A program made the position numbers and the translations under genes. From assembly GCF_007896845.1 (NCBI RefSeq), contig NZ_VOHS01000006.1, forward strand, positions 1 to 64,000: a stretch of DNA of 64,000 nt, given 5' to 3'. This DNA is from Chitinophaga pinensis. GTDB taxonomy: Bacteria; Bacteroidota; Bacteroidia; Chitinophagales; Chitinophagaceae. Of the stretch, positions 8,966-18,594 are shown one piece after another. Under the pieces are notes generated by a model, which was not told where the DNA came from, did not search any database, and saw only the letters and a list, made by a program, of their open reading frames with translations. Positions within the stretch are counted from its first letter, which is position 1, and each line of letters begins with the position of its first letter.

Positions 8966-10255
8966 ATGCAGGTATTCGAATATCCCGAACGCTCACAATG
9001 GCCGGAATTATTGCAAAGACCGGTTTTAGATACAACAGCACTGGAAACCAGTGTAGGCAATATACTCGCTGCTGTTAAACAGGAAGGCGATACCGCTGTA
9101 CGCAGATATGCGCAGCAGTTTGATAAAGTACAGCTGGAGGCTTTGGAAGTCACTCCCGCAGAATTTGCCAAAGCAACCGCATCACTCGATGCTGAACTGA
9201 AGAAAGCCATTCTTCAGGCCAAACATAACATTGAGGTTTTCCACAAAGCACAACAGGAACACAGCAAGGTAATTGAAACAATGCCCGGTGTGCAGTGCTG
9301 GCGTAAACCTGTTGCGATCGAAAAAGTAGGATTATATATTCCCGGAGGTTCTGCTCCTTTGTTCTCTACCATATTGATGTTGGGTATTCCTGCGATGATC
9401 GCCGGTTGTAAGGAGATCGTACTTTGTACGCCATCCAACGCAGCAGGCGAAGTACATCCTGCGGTATTGTTTGCCGCACAGGAAGTAGGTGTGGAACGTG
9501 TGTTCAAAATAGGCGGTGTACAGGCGATCGGTGCCATGGCTTATGGAACAGAAAGCGTGCCTCGTGTGCATAAGATATTTGGTCCGGGTAATCAGTACGT
9601 GACCTGCGCAAAACAACTGGTGAATAAAAGTGGTGTAGCCATTGATATGCCTGCAGGACCATCAGAAGTAGCCGTGCTGGCAGACGAAACATGTGTACCC
9701 GCATTTGTAGCGGCTGATCTGCTGTCTCAGGCAGAACACGGTCCGGATAGTCAGGTATTACTGGTTACTACAGCGCCTGAAATCATCGCAGAAGTACAAC
9801 AGGAAGTAGCAGCGCAACTGGCACAGCTGCCACGTCAGGACATTGCTGCACGTGCACTGGAAAACAGTCGTATACTTCTGGTGAAAGATACTGCCGAAGC
9901 AATGGAACTGCTCAACACTTATGCTCCGGAACACCTGATTGTAGCGTGTAAAGATGATATCGCTGTTGCCGATGCAGTAGTAAATGCAGGTTCTGTATTC
10001 CTTGGCAATTACTCTCCGGAAAGTGCCGGTGATTATGCATCAGGAACAAACCATACACTGCCGACCAACGGTTATGCGACTGCTTACAGTGGTGTATCTC
10101 TGGATAGTTTTGTAAAGAAGATCACTTTCCAGCGTCTGACACAGGAAGGCCTGCAGCAGATAGGTGCAACAATAGAAACGATGGCAGCGGCAGAAGGACT
10201 GGATGCACATAAAAATGCAGTTACAGTACGTCTGAAACAAAAGGCTCAATCTTAA
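8966..10255 (+). CDS. hisD: Histidinol dehydrogenase
   Basis: Performs the last two oxidations, L-histidinol to histidinal to histidine, using two NAD+ and a zinc ion. The 429-residue length is normal. Clear signatures are KPVAIEKVGLYIPGG near residue 113, FGPGNQYVTCAKQLV, the IDMPAGPSEVAVLAD region, DLLSQAEHGPDSQVLLV with a zinc-ligand His, and the C-terminal SAGDYASGTNHTLPT. The ATG at 8966 is preceded by a 120-base spacer containing the hisG hairpin and an AT-rich repeated motif. It is followed 11 bases later by hisC. Confidence 0.97.
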   Translation: MQVFEYPERSQWPELLQRPVLDTTALETSVGNILAAVKQEGDTAVRRYAQQFDKVQLEALEVTPAEFAKATASLDAELKKAILQAKHNIEVFHKAQQEHSKVIETMPGVQCWRKPVAIEKVGLYIPGGSAPLFSTILMLGIPAMIAGCKEIVLCTPSNAAGEVHPAVLFAAQEVGVERVFKIGGVQAIGAMAYGTESVPRVHKIFGPGNQYVTCAKQLVNKSGVAIDMPAGPSEVAVLADETCVPAFVAADLLSQAEHGPDSQVLLVTTAPEIIAEVQQEVAAQLAQLPRQDIAARALENSRILLVKDTAEAMELLNTYAPEHLIVACKDDIAVADAVVNAGSVFLGNYSPESAGDYASGTNHTLPTNGYATAYSGVSLDSFVKKITFQRLTQEGLQQIGATIETMAAAEGLDAHKNAVTVRLKQKAQS

Positions 10256-10266
10256 AATCTACTACA

Positions 10267-11322
10267 ATGTTCGATCTCAATAGCTTACTACGCGACAATA
10301 TAAAACGTCTGGTGCCGTACTCCACCGCCAGAGATGAATTCAAAGGAGAAGCATCTGTCTTCCTTGATGCAAATGAAAACAGCTTTGGCTCTCCGCTGCC
10401 GGTTAACTATAACCGCTATCCGGATCCTATGCAGTGGAAGGTGAAATATAAACTGGCGGATATCAAAGGTGTGCCGCCACAGAATATCTTTCTGGGTAAT
10501 GGCAGTGATGAAGTGATCGATGTACTGTACCGTTCTTTCTGCCGGCCGGGAATTGATAACGTGGTACTGTTTCCGCCAACATACGGCATGTATGAGGTGA
10601 GCGCCAATATCAACGATGTGATCGTAAGAAAAGTATCACTCACACCGGATTACCAGATAGACATGGCCGCCTTGCAGGAAGCTGTGGATGAGCGTACAAA
10701 ACTGATCTTTATCTGTTCTCCGAATAACCCTACCGGTAACTCAATCGACCGTAGTGATATAGAAATGATCCTGAATAATTTTGATGGGATCGTTGTAGTT
10801 GATGAGGCTTATATCAACTTCGCCCGTCAGAAAACTTTTATATCCGAACTGACTGAATATCCTAATCTGGTTGTAATGCAGACCTTGTCCAAAGCATGGG
10901 GACTGGCAGCACTGCGTGTAGGTATGGCATTCGCCGGAGAAGATATCATCAATGTACTGAACAAGGTAAAACCACCGTACAATATCAATCAGGCAGCACA
11001 GGATCTCGTACTGGAAGCACTGGATAATATCAATCAGGTGAATGAGTGGATCCGCGAAACAGTGATCGAAAGAGATAAACTGGCGGCAGGTTTGATCGGT
11101 CTGCCACAAGTACTGGAAGTGTATCCGAGTGATGCCAACTTCCTGCTGGCAAAAACAACAGATGCAAAAGGTATTTACAATTATCTGGTAGAAAAAGGGA
11201 TTATCGTACGTGACCGTTCCAAAGTAGAACTCTGTAATGGTTGTCTGCGTATCACCGTTGGTACACCAGACGAAAATACCTTGCTGCTGGAAACAATCGC
11301 ACAGGTTGCCGTAAACGCATAA
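10267..11322 (+). CDS. hisC: Histidinol-phosphate aminotransferase
   Basis: A PLP enzyme that transaminates imidazole-acetol phosphate to histidinol phosphate. It is 351 residues, fold type I, class II aminotransferase. Visible motifs are LDANENSFGSP at the N-terminus, SPNNPTGN around 151-158, DEAYINF with the PLP-contacting Asp179, and TLSKAWGLAALRVG, where Lys209 should form the Schiff base. It follows hisD with an 11-base gap and precedes hisB by 78 bases, a spacer that holds a short hairpin. Confidence 0.97.
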   Translation: MFDLNSLLRDNIKRLVPYSTARDEFKGEASVFLDANENSFGSPLPVNYNRYPDPMQWKVKYKLADIKGVPPQNIFLGNGSDEVIDVLYRSFCRPGIDNVVLFPPTYGMYEVSANINDVIVRKVSLTPDYQIDMAALQEAVDERTKLIFICSPNNPTGNSIDRSDIEMILNNFDGIVVVDEAYINFARQKTFISELTEYPNLVVMQTLSKAWGLAALRVGMAFAGEDIINVLNKVKPPYNINQAAQDLVLEALDNINQVNEWIRETVIERDKLAAGLIGLPQVLEVYPSDANFLLAKTTDAKGIYNYLVEKGIIVRDRSKVELCNGCLRITVGTPDENTLLLETIAQVAVNA

Positions 11323-11341
11323 TAGCAGGAAAGATATCAAA

Positions 11342-11364
11342 CCGGCAGTATCAACAACTGCCGG
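11342..11364 (+). other. Short hairpin between hisC and hisB
   Basis: CCGGCAGT at 11342-11349 pairs with ACTGCCGG at 11357-11364 across a 7-base loop. No T tract follows, so it is not an ordinary terminator. It may stabilise or mark a processing point in the his mRNA. Confidence 0.35.
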
Positions 11365-11400
11365 CTCTACAAATACAAAGCGCCATAATAAAACAGTATA

Positions 11401-12537
11401 ATGAAAAGAGTCCTCTTCATAGACAGGGACGGTACAATGATCAAGGAAGTACCGCCTACTTATCAGATCGACAGCCTTGAAAAGGTGGAGTTCTATCCGA
11501 AAGTATTTACTTATCTGGCCCGTATTGCAGCGGAGCTGGATTATGAACTGGCGATGGTCACCAATCAGGATGGTCTGGGTACCAACAGCTTCCCTGAAGC
11601 TGATTTCTGGCCTGCACAGCATTTTATTCTGCGTTCCTTTGAGAATGAAGGTGTGAAGTTTGACGAAATTTATATTGACCGCTCTTTCCCACATGAAAAT
11701 GCACCTACGCGTAAACCGCGCACAGGTATGCTGACAAAATATTTCTCTCCTGAATATGATCTGGCGAATTCATTTGTGATCGGTGATCGTATCACAGATG
11801 TAGAGCTGGCAAAAAACCTCGGTGCAAAAGCTATCTGGCTGAATGAAGGTACCGGTCTTGGTGGTGCTGAAATCAAAGACAGCGCTGCTGCACTGAAAGA
11901 TACTATTGCATTGGAATCTACTGACTGGGAGAAGATCTATGAGTTCCTGAAAGTAGGATTACGCACAGTAACACATACGCGTACTACCAAAGAAACAGAT
12001 ATTACTATCTCGCTGAATCTGGATGGTACCGGTAAGGCGGATATCGAAACAGGACTGGGTTTCTTTGATCATATGCTGGATCAGATTGCACGCCATGGTA
12101 GTATTGATCTGACTGTAAAAGCAAAAGGTGATCTGCATATTGATGAGCATCATACTATTGAGGATACCGGTTTAGCATTGGGAGAGGCCATCGCACAGGC
12201 GCTGGCTGATAAGAGGGGTATTGAACGTTATGGGTTCTGCTTACCGATGGATGATTGTCTGGCGCAAGCTGCTATTGATTTCGGCGGTCGCAACTGGATC
12301 GTATGGGATGCAAAGTTCAGCCGCGAAAAAATAGGAGAAATGCCAACAGAGATGTTCTTCCATTTCTTCAAATCATTCTCTGATGCAGCAAAATGTAATC
12401 TGAACATCAAAGCGGAAGGGGAAAACGAACATCACAAGATTGAAGCGATATTCAAAGTATTTGCAAAAGCTATCAAGATGGCGGTAAAGCGTAATCCGAT
12501 GAATATGCAGCTGCCAAGTACCAAAGGCGTGTTGTAA
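11401..12537 (+). CDS. hisB: Bifunctional histidinol-phosphatase / imidazoleglycerol-phosphate dehydratase
   Basis: A fusion of two histidine enzymes in 378 residues. Residues 1 to about 165 form a HAD phosphatase (FIDRDGTM with the Asp8/Asp10 pair, [26 protein letters not shown]) that dephosphorylates histidinol phosphate. Residues from about 185 to the end form imidazoleglycerol-phosphate dehydratase, with the manganese-binding [13 protein letters not shown] and [16 protein letters not shown] motifs and the second [14 protein letters not shown] set. The fused arrangement is usual in enterobacteria and Bacteroidota. It is the last his gene before the trp operon interrupts the order. Confidence 0.97.
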   Translation: MKRVLFIDRDGTMIKEVPPTYQIDSLEKVEFYPKVFTYLARIAAELDYELAMVTNQDGLGTNSFPEADFWPAQHFILRSFENEGVKFDEIYIDRSFPHENAPTRKPRTGMLTKYFSPEYDLANSFVIGDRITDVELAKNLGAKAIWLNEGTGLGGAEIKDSAAALKDTIALESTDWEKIYEFLKVGLRTVTHTRTTKETDITISLNLDGTGKADIETGLGFFDHMLDQIARHGSIDLTVKAKGDLHIDEHHTIEDTGLALGEAIAQALADKRGIERYGFCLPMDDCLAQAAIDFGGRNWIVWDAKFSREKIGEMPTEMFFHFFKSFSDAAKCNLNIKAEGENEHHKIEAIFKVFAKAIKMAVKRNPMNMQLPSTKGVL

Positions 12538-12766
12538 TAACAATTGAGGAACGCAGCGTGTTTGCCGCAGCAAGTATTTACCTGCAGCGTCTGCATGGAT
12601 TGTGATGATCAACAGACATATCTGAAAAATCGTGAAATGATAAAACCGGTTATTATTAATAGAAAATCAATAAATACCCGGGAACTTATCACTTTACAAA
12701 GAATCTCAAAAAAAATTTGCATGTTTTCAAAAAACACCGGATATTTGTTCCGCAAGAAATTAAAAC
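12538..12766 (+). other. Intergenic region between hisB and the trp leader
   Basis: AT-rich, non-coding. It contains the predicted trp promoter near its 3' end. I see no terminator for the his transcript here; the next terminator is the trp attenuator itself, so read-through from hisB would meet it. Confidence 0.5.
12716..12747 (+). promoter_or_regulatory. Predicted trp promoter
   Basis: TTTG at 12716-12719 and GATATTTG at 12740-12747 are 20 bases apart, close to the Bacteroidota pattern with one mismatch in the -7 box. Predicted start is near 12754, about 13 bases before the leader ATG. Confidence 0.4.
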
Positions 12767-12820
12767 ATGACAACAGTTATTACAAACAAGCATTGGTGGT
12801 GGCACGATATCAGATCCTGA
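12767..12820 (+). CDS. trpL: Tryptophan operon leader peptide (17 aa)
   Basis: A 17-codon frame with ATG at 12767 and TGA at 12818. Codons 10-12 (12794-12802) are three consecutive TGG Trp codons, flanked by His codons on both sides. Trp is the rarest amino acid, and three in a row in a short frame between a promoter and a terminator directly upstream of trpE mark a Trp attenuator leader. It overlaps a longer TTG-started frame in another phase, which is not believed. Confidence 0.9.
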   Translation: MTTVITNKHWWWHDIRS

Positions 12821-12899
12821 TAGTGTGTTACAGTGCCATGTTTCGTAATGAAATATAATTTGGAAGGCCCGCTGTTACACAGCGGGCCTTCTTCGTTTT
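12808..12899 (+). promoter_or_regulatory. trp attenuator (competing hairpins and terminator)
   Basis: Hairpin 1:2 pairs TATCAG (12808-12813) with CTGATA (12817-12822). The antiterminator pairs 12824-12835 with 12870-12881 (TGTGTTACAG against CTGTTACACA plus two more pairs, with one T-T mismatch and one G-U). The terminator stem pairs 12863-12874 with 12880-12891 (12 bp, loop TTACA), followed by TTCGTTTT. Ribosome stalling on the Trp codons would mask the first arm and favour the antiterminator. Confidence 0.85.
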
Positions 12900-12935
12900 C
12901 AGATAGTCACCCAACAAAACTCAATCACAAATCCA

Positions 12936-14345
12936 ATGGGTAGTATTCAAGTCAAATCAAAATTCAAGAAAATGCTGGCAGACGTATTCACGCCTGTTGG
13001 TATTTATCTGCGGCTCCGCGACAAATTCCCCGGTACGGTACTGCTGGAAAGTACTGACTATCGTGCCAGCGAAAACAGCTTCTCCTTTATCTGTATTCAG
13101 CCCATAGCAGGGATAGAAGTTACCAGTACAAAGGATTTTGAATTTAAATATCCGAACCTCCCGCCTGAAAGAAAACAACTGAAAAACAAACAGAGCGTAT
13201 TGGATGAGTTGCAGAAATTCCTCGGTAATTTCTCCTTCGCAGATAAGCCTGTACTGCCTGTTGTACATAGCCTCTTCGGATACAGCACATTTGAGTCCGT
13301 TCAGTTTTTCGAAACAATAGAATTCAATAAGGACAAGCAAAACGGGAACACCATCCCATTGATGCGCTACCGGTTCTACCAATATATCATCGCCATCAAT
13401 CACTTCAAAGACGAACTGTATTTGTGTGAGAACATGGTGGACGGCCTTGACAGCGAGTTTGATCACATCGAGTCACTTATCAGACAAAAAGATGTGCCCA
13501 GCTACGGATTCAAGGCAGAAGGCGGAGAAAAGAGCAACCTGACGAATGAACAATTCATGGAAATCGTCGAAAAAGGTAAACAACACTGCTTCCGCGGAGA
13601 CGTTTTCCAGGTAGTACTCTCCAGAGCCTTTCAACAGCAATTCAAAGGCGACGAATTTAATGTGTACCGCGCCCTCCGCTCTATTAACCCTTCTCCTTAT
13701 CTCTTCTTCTTCGATTACGGTGATTACAAACTGATGGGCTCTTCTCCTGAAGCACAGTTGATCATCAAAGACAATAAAGCCATTATTCACCCGATAGCAG
13801 GTACTTTCAAACGTACCGGCGATGACGAACAGGACCGTGAACTGGCCGCTAAACTGCTGGAAGATCCGAAAGAGAATGCAGAGCATGTGATGCTGGTAGA
13901 TCTGGCACGTAATGATCTCAGCAGACTGGCAACAGATGTGGAAGTAGAATCTTACAGAAAGATCCAGTATTACTCACACGTTATTCACCTCGTAAGTGAA
14001 GTAACGGGTAAGATCCAGCCCGGACTCAATCCCTTCTCACTACTGGCAGCAACCTTCCCGGCAGGAACCTTATCAGGTGCACCAAAGTACAGAGCAATGG
14101 AGATCATTGATGAAAATGAACCGACCGCACGTGGCTTCTATGGTGGTTGTATCGGTTCCGTAGGTTTCAATGGCGATTTCAACCACGCTATCATGATCCG
14201 CTCTATACTCAGTAAGGCGAATACACTCTACTATCAGGCAGGCGCCGGCGTAGTAGCAAAATCTGTGGCATCGTCCGAACTGGAGGAAGTGAACAATAAA
14301 CTGAATGCATTAAAACAGGCCATCATCCTGGCTCAAAATATCTGA
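12936..14345 (+). CDS. trpE: Anthranilate synthase component I
   Basis: Converts chorismate to anthranilate with ammonia from TrpG, the committed step of tryptophan synthesis. It is 469 residues. The N-terminal part has the LLES tryptophan-binding motif (about residues 35-38), so feedback inhibition is likely. The chorismate-binding domain shows DVFQVVLSRAF, LMGSSPEAQLI, HPIAGTFKRTGDDEQD, EHVMLVDLARNDL and FPAGTLSGAPKYRAMEIIDE. First structural gene after the Trp attenuator; one base separates its stop codon from the trpG start. Confidence 0.97.
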   Translation: MGSIQVKSKFKKMLADVFTPVGIYLRLRDKFPGTVLLESTDYRASENSFSFICIQPIAGIEVTSTKDFEFKYPNLPPERKQLKNKQSVLDELQKFLGNFSFADKPVLPVVHSLFGYSTFESVQFFETIEFNKDKQNGNTIPLMRYRFYQYIIAINHFKDELYLCENMVDGLDSEFDHIESLIRQKDVPSYGFKAEGGEKSNLTNEQFMEIVEKGKQHCFRGDVFQVVLSRAFQQQFKGDEFNVYRALRSINPSPYLFFFDYGDYKLMGSSPEAQLIIKDNKAIIHPIAGTFKRTGDDEQDRELAAKLLEDPKENAEHVMLVDLARNDLSRLATDVEVESYRKIQYYSHVIHLVSEVTGKIQPGLNPFSLLAATFPAGTLSGAPKYRAMEIIDENEPTARGFYGGCIGSVGFNGDFNHAIMIRSILSKANTLYYQAGAGVVAKSVASSELEEVNNKLNALKQAIILAQNI

Positions 14346-14346
14346 C

Positions 14347-14916
14347 ATGAACATTCTGGTGTTTGATAATTACGATTCTTTTACCTACAACCTGGTGCAC
14401 CTGGTAGAAAAGATCATCAATGGTAAAGTGACGGTGGTGCGCAATGATGAAATTCCATTGGAGAAAGTAAAAGACTATGATAAGATCATTCTCTCTCCGG
14501 GTCCCGGTATTCCTGAAGAAGCAGGACTGCTGCTGCCACTGATCAAAGAGTATGCAGCAAGCAAATCCATCTTCGGTGTATGTCTTGGCCAGCAGGCAAT
14601 AGGAGAGGCTTTCGGTGCAAAGCTGATCAACCTCAAAGACGTGTACCATGGCGTGGCTACCAATGTGAACATTACTGCAAGAGATGGCAGACTGTTCAAC
14701 GGCCTGCCTGATACACTGGAAGTAGGCCGTTATCACTCATGGGTAGTCGATGAAGCAACATTGCCGGCAGAGCTGACAATAACAGCAAAAGACGACAATA
14801 ACTATATCATGGCGCTGCAACACAATACATATGATGTGAGTGGCGTACAGTTCCACCCGGAAAGCGTACTGACGCCACGTGGTGAACAGATCCTTCGTAA
14901 CTGGTTGAATGCATAA
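14347..14916 (+). CDS. trpG: Anthranilate synthase component II (glutamine amidotransferase)
   Basis: Supplies ammonia from glutamine to TrpE. A 189-residue class I glutamine amidotransferase with DNYDSFTYNLVH at the start, LSPGPGIPEEAG, the nucleophile Cys79 in FGVCLGQQAIGEAFG, RYHSWVVD, and the catalytic His-Glu pair in VQFHPESVLTPRG near the C-terminus. It lies directly behind trpE and just before trpD. The PabA role in folate synthesis is possible as well, since such subunits are sometimes shared. Confidence 0.95.
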   Translation: MNILVFDNYDSFTYNLVHLVEKIINGKVTVVRNDEIPLEKVKDYDKIILSPGPGIPEEAGLLLPLIKEYAASKSIFGVCLGQQAIGEAFGAKLINLKDVYHGVATNVNITARDGRLFNGLPDTLEVGRYHSWVVDEATLPAELTITAKDDNNYIMALQHNTYDVSGVQFHPESVLTPRGEQILRNWLNA

Positions 14917-14926
14917 ATTCCGAGTA

Positions 14927-15922
14927 ATGAAAAAGATACTTAATTACCTTTTTGAACATAAAACATTTACCCGTGAGGCAGCCAAAGAGATACTGATCAG
15001 TATTTCCAAAGGCATGTACAATGAAAGTGAACTGGCCGCTTTCATGACTGTGTTTCTCATGCGCAGCATTACGGTAGAAGAACTGCTGGGTTTCCGTGAC
15101 GCATTACTGGAACTCTGTATCCCGGTTAATCTGAATGGATATGAAGTACTGGATATCGTAGGTACCGGCGGCGATGGTAAAAATACTTTCAACGTATCCA
15201 CACTGTCCTGTTTCATCGTGGCAGGTGCAGGCGGAAAGGTGGCGAAACATGGTAACTACGGCGTATCATCCATCAGTGGTGCGTCCAACCTGATGGAGAC
15301 GGCCGGATACAAATTCAAGAATGATGATGCTAAACTGAGAGAAGAACTGGAAGAAGCAGGCGTTTGTTTCCTGCATGCTCCATTGTTCCATCCTGCATTG
15401 AAAAATGTAGCAGGCATCCGCCGTCAGCTGGGCATCCGTACCTTCTTCAATATGCTTGGTCCACTGGTGAATCCGGCTTTCGCACAGCATCAGCTGATAG
15501 GCGTTTATAGCCTTGAACTGGCAAGAGTGTATAATTATCTGTTCCAGCAGACTGACAAACGCTATGCGATCGTTTATAGCCTGGATGGTTATGATGAGAT
15601 CTCCCTGACAGCGGATACACGTGTCATCACCAATGAAGGTGAAAGAGACTGGACGCCTGAGCAGCTGGGTAAACGTAAGGTATACCCGGAAGATATCTAC
15701 GGTGGTAACACTGTAGAAGCGGCATCCAAGATCTTTATGAAGATCCTGAAAGGTGAAGGTACCTGGGCACAGAATTCCGTAGTAATGGCTAATGCCGCTA
15801 TGGGACTCTACTGCATGAAAAAATATGATAACTACGCGGATTGTTTTCTGGCAGCTGTTGAATCACTGGAATCAGGCGCCGCACACAACGCGTTTAAGAA
15901 GTTGATAAGCTTGCAATCATGA
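14927..15922 (+). CDS. trpD: Anthranilate phosphoribosyltransferase
   Basis: Transfers phosphoribose from PRPP to anthranilate. It is 331 residues from the ATG at 14927; an in-frame start at 14909 would overlap trpG and is less likely. The PRPP-binding glycine-rich DIVGTGGDGKNTFNVST motif lies near residue 75, followed by KHGNYGVSSISGASNLMETAGY. The four-base overlap of its end with the trpC start (ATGA) suggests coupled translation. This and hisG both use PRPP. Confidence 0.96.
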   Translation: MKKILNYLFEHKTFTREAAKEILISISKGMYNESELAAFMTVFLMRSITVEELLGFRDALLELCIPVNLNGYEVLDIVGTGGDGKNTFNVSTLSCFIVAGAGGKVAKHGNYGVSSISGASNLMETAGYKFKNDDAKLREELEEAGVCFLHAPLFHPALKNVAGIRRQLGIRTFFNMLGPLVNPAFAQHQLIGVYSLELARVYNYLFQQTDKRYAIVYSLDGYDEISLTADTRVITNEGERDWTPEQLGKRKVYPEDIYGGNTVEAASKIFMKILKGEGTWAQNSVVMANAAMGLYCMKKYDNYADCFLAAVESLESGAAHNAFKKLISLQS

Positions 15923-16719
15923 AAAATATCCTCACAGAAATAGTAGCCCATAAGCACGTGGAAGTGGCAGCCCGCAAACAACAGCGGAGCGTGGAAGAGC
16001 TGGAACAGGCATCCTGGTTTAAACGTAGCTCCCTGTCACTGGCGCAGTTTCTGCAAGATCCTGCCAAAACAGGTATCATTGCCGAATTCAAAAGGCGCTC
16101 TCCTTCAAAAGGATTGATCAACGGTGAGGTGACTGTACAGGACGTAACCACTGCGTATACCCGCTATGGTGCATCCGGATTATCAGTACTGACTGATGAG
16201 AAATTCTTTGGTGGTTCTTCTGATGATCTGCAACAGGCGCGTACGTTAAATAATATTCCCATCCTGCGGAAGGAGTTTATTGTTGACGAATACCAGATCA
16301 TTGAAGCAAAAGCCATTGGCGCTGATGTGATCCTGCTGATCGCAGAATGTCTTACGAAAGAAGAAGTTGCACAGCTGGCTAAATTTGCCCACAATCTCGG
16401 ACTGGAAGTGTTGCTGGAAGTACACAGCGGCGATCAGCTGGATAAAGTGACCGATCATATACAGCTGGTAGGTGTAAACAACCGTGACCTGACTACATTT
16501 AAGGTGGATTTTAACCGTTCCTGCGAACTGGCACCACAGATACCTGCCGGTAAATGTAAGGTGGCAGAAAGTGGTATCAGTAACACAGATGCGATCATTA
16601 CGCTGAAAGAAGCAGGCTTCCAGGGTTTTCTTATCGGAGAACATTTCATGAGACAGGAGCATCCACCAAGAGCATTTGAACAATTTGTAACAGAACTGGC
16701 CAACAAATCAGCACAATGA
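15919..16719 (+). CDS. trpC: Indole-3-glycerol phosphate synthase
   Basis: Closes the indole ring, converting carboxyphenylamino-deoxyribulose phosphate to indole-3-glycerol phosphate. A 266-residue TIM barrel with IIAEFKRRSPSKG (catalytic Lys), TDEKFFGGSSDDL, LRKEFIVDEYQI, DVILLIAECLT, GVNNRDLTTFKVD and VAESGI. Its start overlaps trpD by four bases and its end overlaps trpF by four bases (ATGA both times). Confidence 0.96.
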   Translation: MKNILTEIVAHKHVEVAARKQQRSVEELEQASWFKRSSLSLAQFLQDPAKTGIIAEFKRRSPSKGLINGEVTVQDVTTAYTRYGASGLSVLTDEKFFGGSSDDLQQARTLNNIPILRKEFIVDEYQIIEAKAIGADVILLIAECLTKEEVAQLAKFAHNLGLEVLLEVHSGDQLDKVTDHIQLVGVNNRDLTTFKVDFNRSCELAPQIPAGKCKVAESGISNTDAIITLKEAGFQGFLIGEHFMRQEHPPRAFEQFVTELANKSAQ

Positions 16720-17351
16720 AAATAAAGGTCTGCGGTATCACCCGGAAGGAAGACCTGCAAAGACTGGTCGAATATCAGGTGAATTATGCCGGTTTTATAT
16801 TTTACGAAAAGTCTCCCCGCTTTGCAGCGCCTAAAATAGATGGTCGCACGGTAAGAGAGATCGATGGTATCAAAAAGGTTGGCGTGTTTGTCAATGCGTC
16901 ACAGGAACAGGTACAGCGTACAATACTTGACTACGGACTGGACATGGTGCAGCTGCACGGTGATGAAACACCTGCCTTCTGTGCTGCTATCCGTGAACAG
17001 GTACAGGTGATCAAGGCTTTCAGAGTAGGAGAGCATGTTAACTGGGAGGAGCTGTTGGCCGCATATATACCGGTGACAGATTATTTCCTGTTTGATACAG
17101 AAGCGGGTAAGGCTTACGGCGGTACCGGCAAACGTTTCAACTGGGAATTACTGCAGACATATCCATATACGCATCCTTTTTATCTGAGCGGAGGTATCGG
17201 ACTGGACGAAATGCCTGAACTGCTGCAATTGCAAATGCCTGCTTTATTCGCAGTAGATGTAAACAGCAGATTTGAGGACCAGCCGGGTGTGAAGAACATG
17301 GAAAAGGTGCGCTTATTTACAGATCAGATTCAATCATCTTATTTAAAATAA
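16716..17351 (+). CDS. trpF: Phosphoribosylanthranilate isomerase
   Basis: Isomerises phosphoribosylanthranilate in the step before TrpC. A 211-residue TIM barrel beginning [15 protein letters not shown] (catalytic Cys7 in the VCGI motif), with [27 protein letters not shown], the [18 protein letters not shown] phosphate-binding stretch and [13 protein letters not shown]. The catalytic Asp is expected in the VDVNSRFED region. Overlaps trpC by four bases and precedes trpB by seven. Confidence 0.96.
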   Translation: MKIKVCGITRKEDLQRLVEYQVNYAGFIFYEKSPRFAAPKIDGRTVREIDGIKKVGVFVNASQEQVQRTILDYGLDMVQLHGDETPAFCAAIREQVQVIKAFRVGEHVNWEELLAAYIPVTDYFLFDTEAGKAYGGTGKRFNWELLQTYPYTHPFYLSGGIGLDEMPELLQLQMPALFAVDVNSRFEDQPGVKNMEKVRLFTDQIQSSYLK

Positions 17352-17358
17352 TCATAGC

Positions 17359-18585
17359 ATGAAGATAGCGGAAAACACGTTCGGCTCTAAGTATCATGTA
17401 GATGAGAAAGGCTTTTACGGCAGATTTGGCGGCGCTTACATTCCGGAAATGTTATTTCCGAATGTAGACGAGCTACAGCGCAATTACCTGCAGATCCTGA
17501 AGGATCCTTCCTTTCAGCAGGAGTTTGATCAATTGTTGCGCGACTATGTAGGGCGTCCTTCTCCGCTGTATTTTGCAAAACGTTTGTCTGAAAAATATAA
17601 AGCACAGATCTACCTGAAACGCGAAGATCTGAACCATACCGGTGCACATAAAGTGAATAACACCATCGGACAGATCCTGTTGGCAAAACGTCTTGGTAAA
17701 ACGCGTATCATCGCAGAAACCGGCGCCGGTCAGCATGGCGTGGCAACAGCCACCGTTTGTGCGCTGATGGGACTGGAGTGTGTAGTATATATGGGTAGCA
17801 TCGATATTCAGCGTCAGGCGCCGAATGTGGCCCGTATGAAAATGTTGGGCGCTACAGTCGTTCCTGCTACCAGCGGTAGTCAGACACTGAAAGATGCCTG
17901 TAATGAGGCGATCCGTGACTGGATTAACAATCCGGTGGACACGCACTATATCCTCGGAACAGCTGCTGGTCCGCATCCTTATCCGGATATGGTAACCCGC
18001 TTCCAGTCTGTGATCAGTGAAGAAATAAAGAAACAGTTACTGGAAAAGACCGGTAAGGAGAACCCTGACTATGTGATGGCTTGTATCGGTGGAGGTAGTA
18101 ACGCAGCAGGTGCTTATTATCACTTTCTGGACGAACCGGATGTGAAACTGATCGCAATAGAAGCAGGTGGTAAAGGCGTACATTCCGGACATTCAGCAGC
18201 TACTACGCAGCTGGGTAAACTGGGTATCATTCATGCGAGCAAGACATTGCTGATGCAGACAGAAGATGGCCAGATCACTGAGCCGTATTCTATTTCCGCC
18301 GGACTCGATTATCCGGGTATTGGTCCCTTACATTCACATCTGTATGAAACCGGCCGCGCTACATTCCTGAATGCAACAGATGATGAGGCTTTACAGGCTG
18401 CCTATGAACTGACCCGTCTGGAAGGTATTATCCCGGCACTGGAATCTTCTCACGCACTGGCAAAACTGGGACAGGTAGCTTTCAAACCGGAAGATGTGGT
18501 GGTAGTGTGTCTGAGTGGCCGTGGTGATAAAGACATGGAAACATACATTCGTAATTTGCCTGCTAACACTGGCGGTAACGTATAA
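17359..18585 (+). CDS. trpB: Tryptophan synthase beta chain
   Basis: Condenses indole with serine to give tryptophan, using PLP. It is 408 residues. The PLP-binding Lys98 lies in [15 protein letters not shown], followed by [14 protein letters not shown] and the PLP-phosphate-binding [10 protein letters not shown]. The C-terminal [10 protein letters not shown] is diagnostic of the TrpB1 type that partners with TrpA. It is followed ten bases later by trpA. Confidence 0.98.
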   Translation: MKIAENTFGSKYHVDEKGFYGRFGGAYIPEMLFPNVDELQRNYLQILKDPSFQQEFDQLLRDYVGRPSPLYFAKRLSEKYKAQIYLKREDLNHTGAHKVNNTIGQILLAKRLGKTRIIAETGAGQHGVATATVCALMGLECVVYMGSIDIQRQAPNVARMKMLGATVVPATSGSQTLKDACNEAIRDWINNPVDTHYILGTAAGPHPYPDMVTRFQSVISEEIKKQLLEKTGKENPDYVMACIGGGSNAAGAYYHFLDEPDVKLIAIEAGGKGVHSGHSAATTQLGKLGIIHASKTLLMQTEDGQITEPYSISAGLDYPGIGPLHSHLYETGRATFLNATDDEALQAAYELTRLEGIIPALESSHALAKLGQVAFKPEDVVVVCLSGRGDKDMETYIRNLPANTGGNV

Positions 18586-18594
18586 ATATATTTT

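Noticed and set aside
10741..11694. 317-aa minus-strand frame
   Set aside because: Opposite hisC and hisB, with no recognisable motifs; shadow of high-quality coding sequence.
12544..12858. 104-aa plus-strand frame between hisB and trpE
   Set aside because: It needs a TTG start, has no family-like sequence and overlaps the Trp leader peptide in another phase; the leader with three Trp codons is the better reading.
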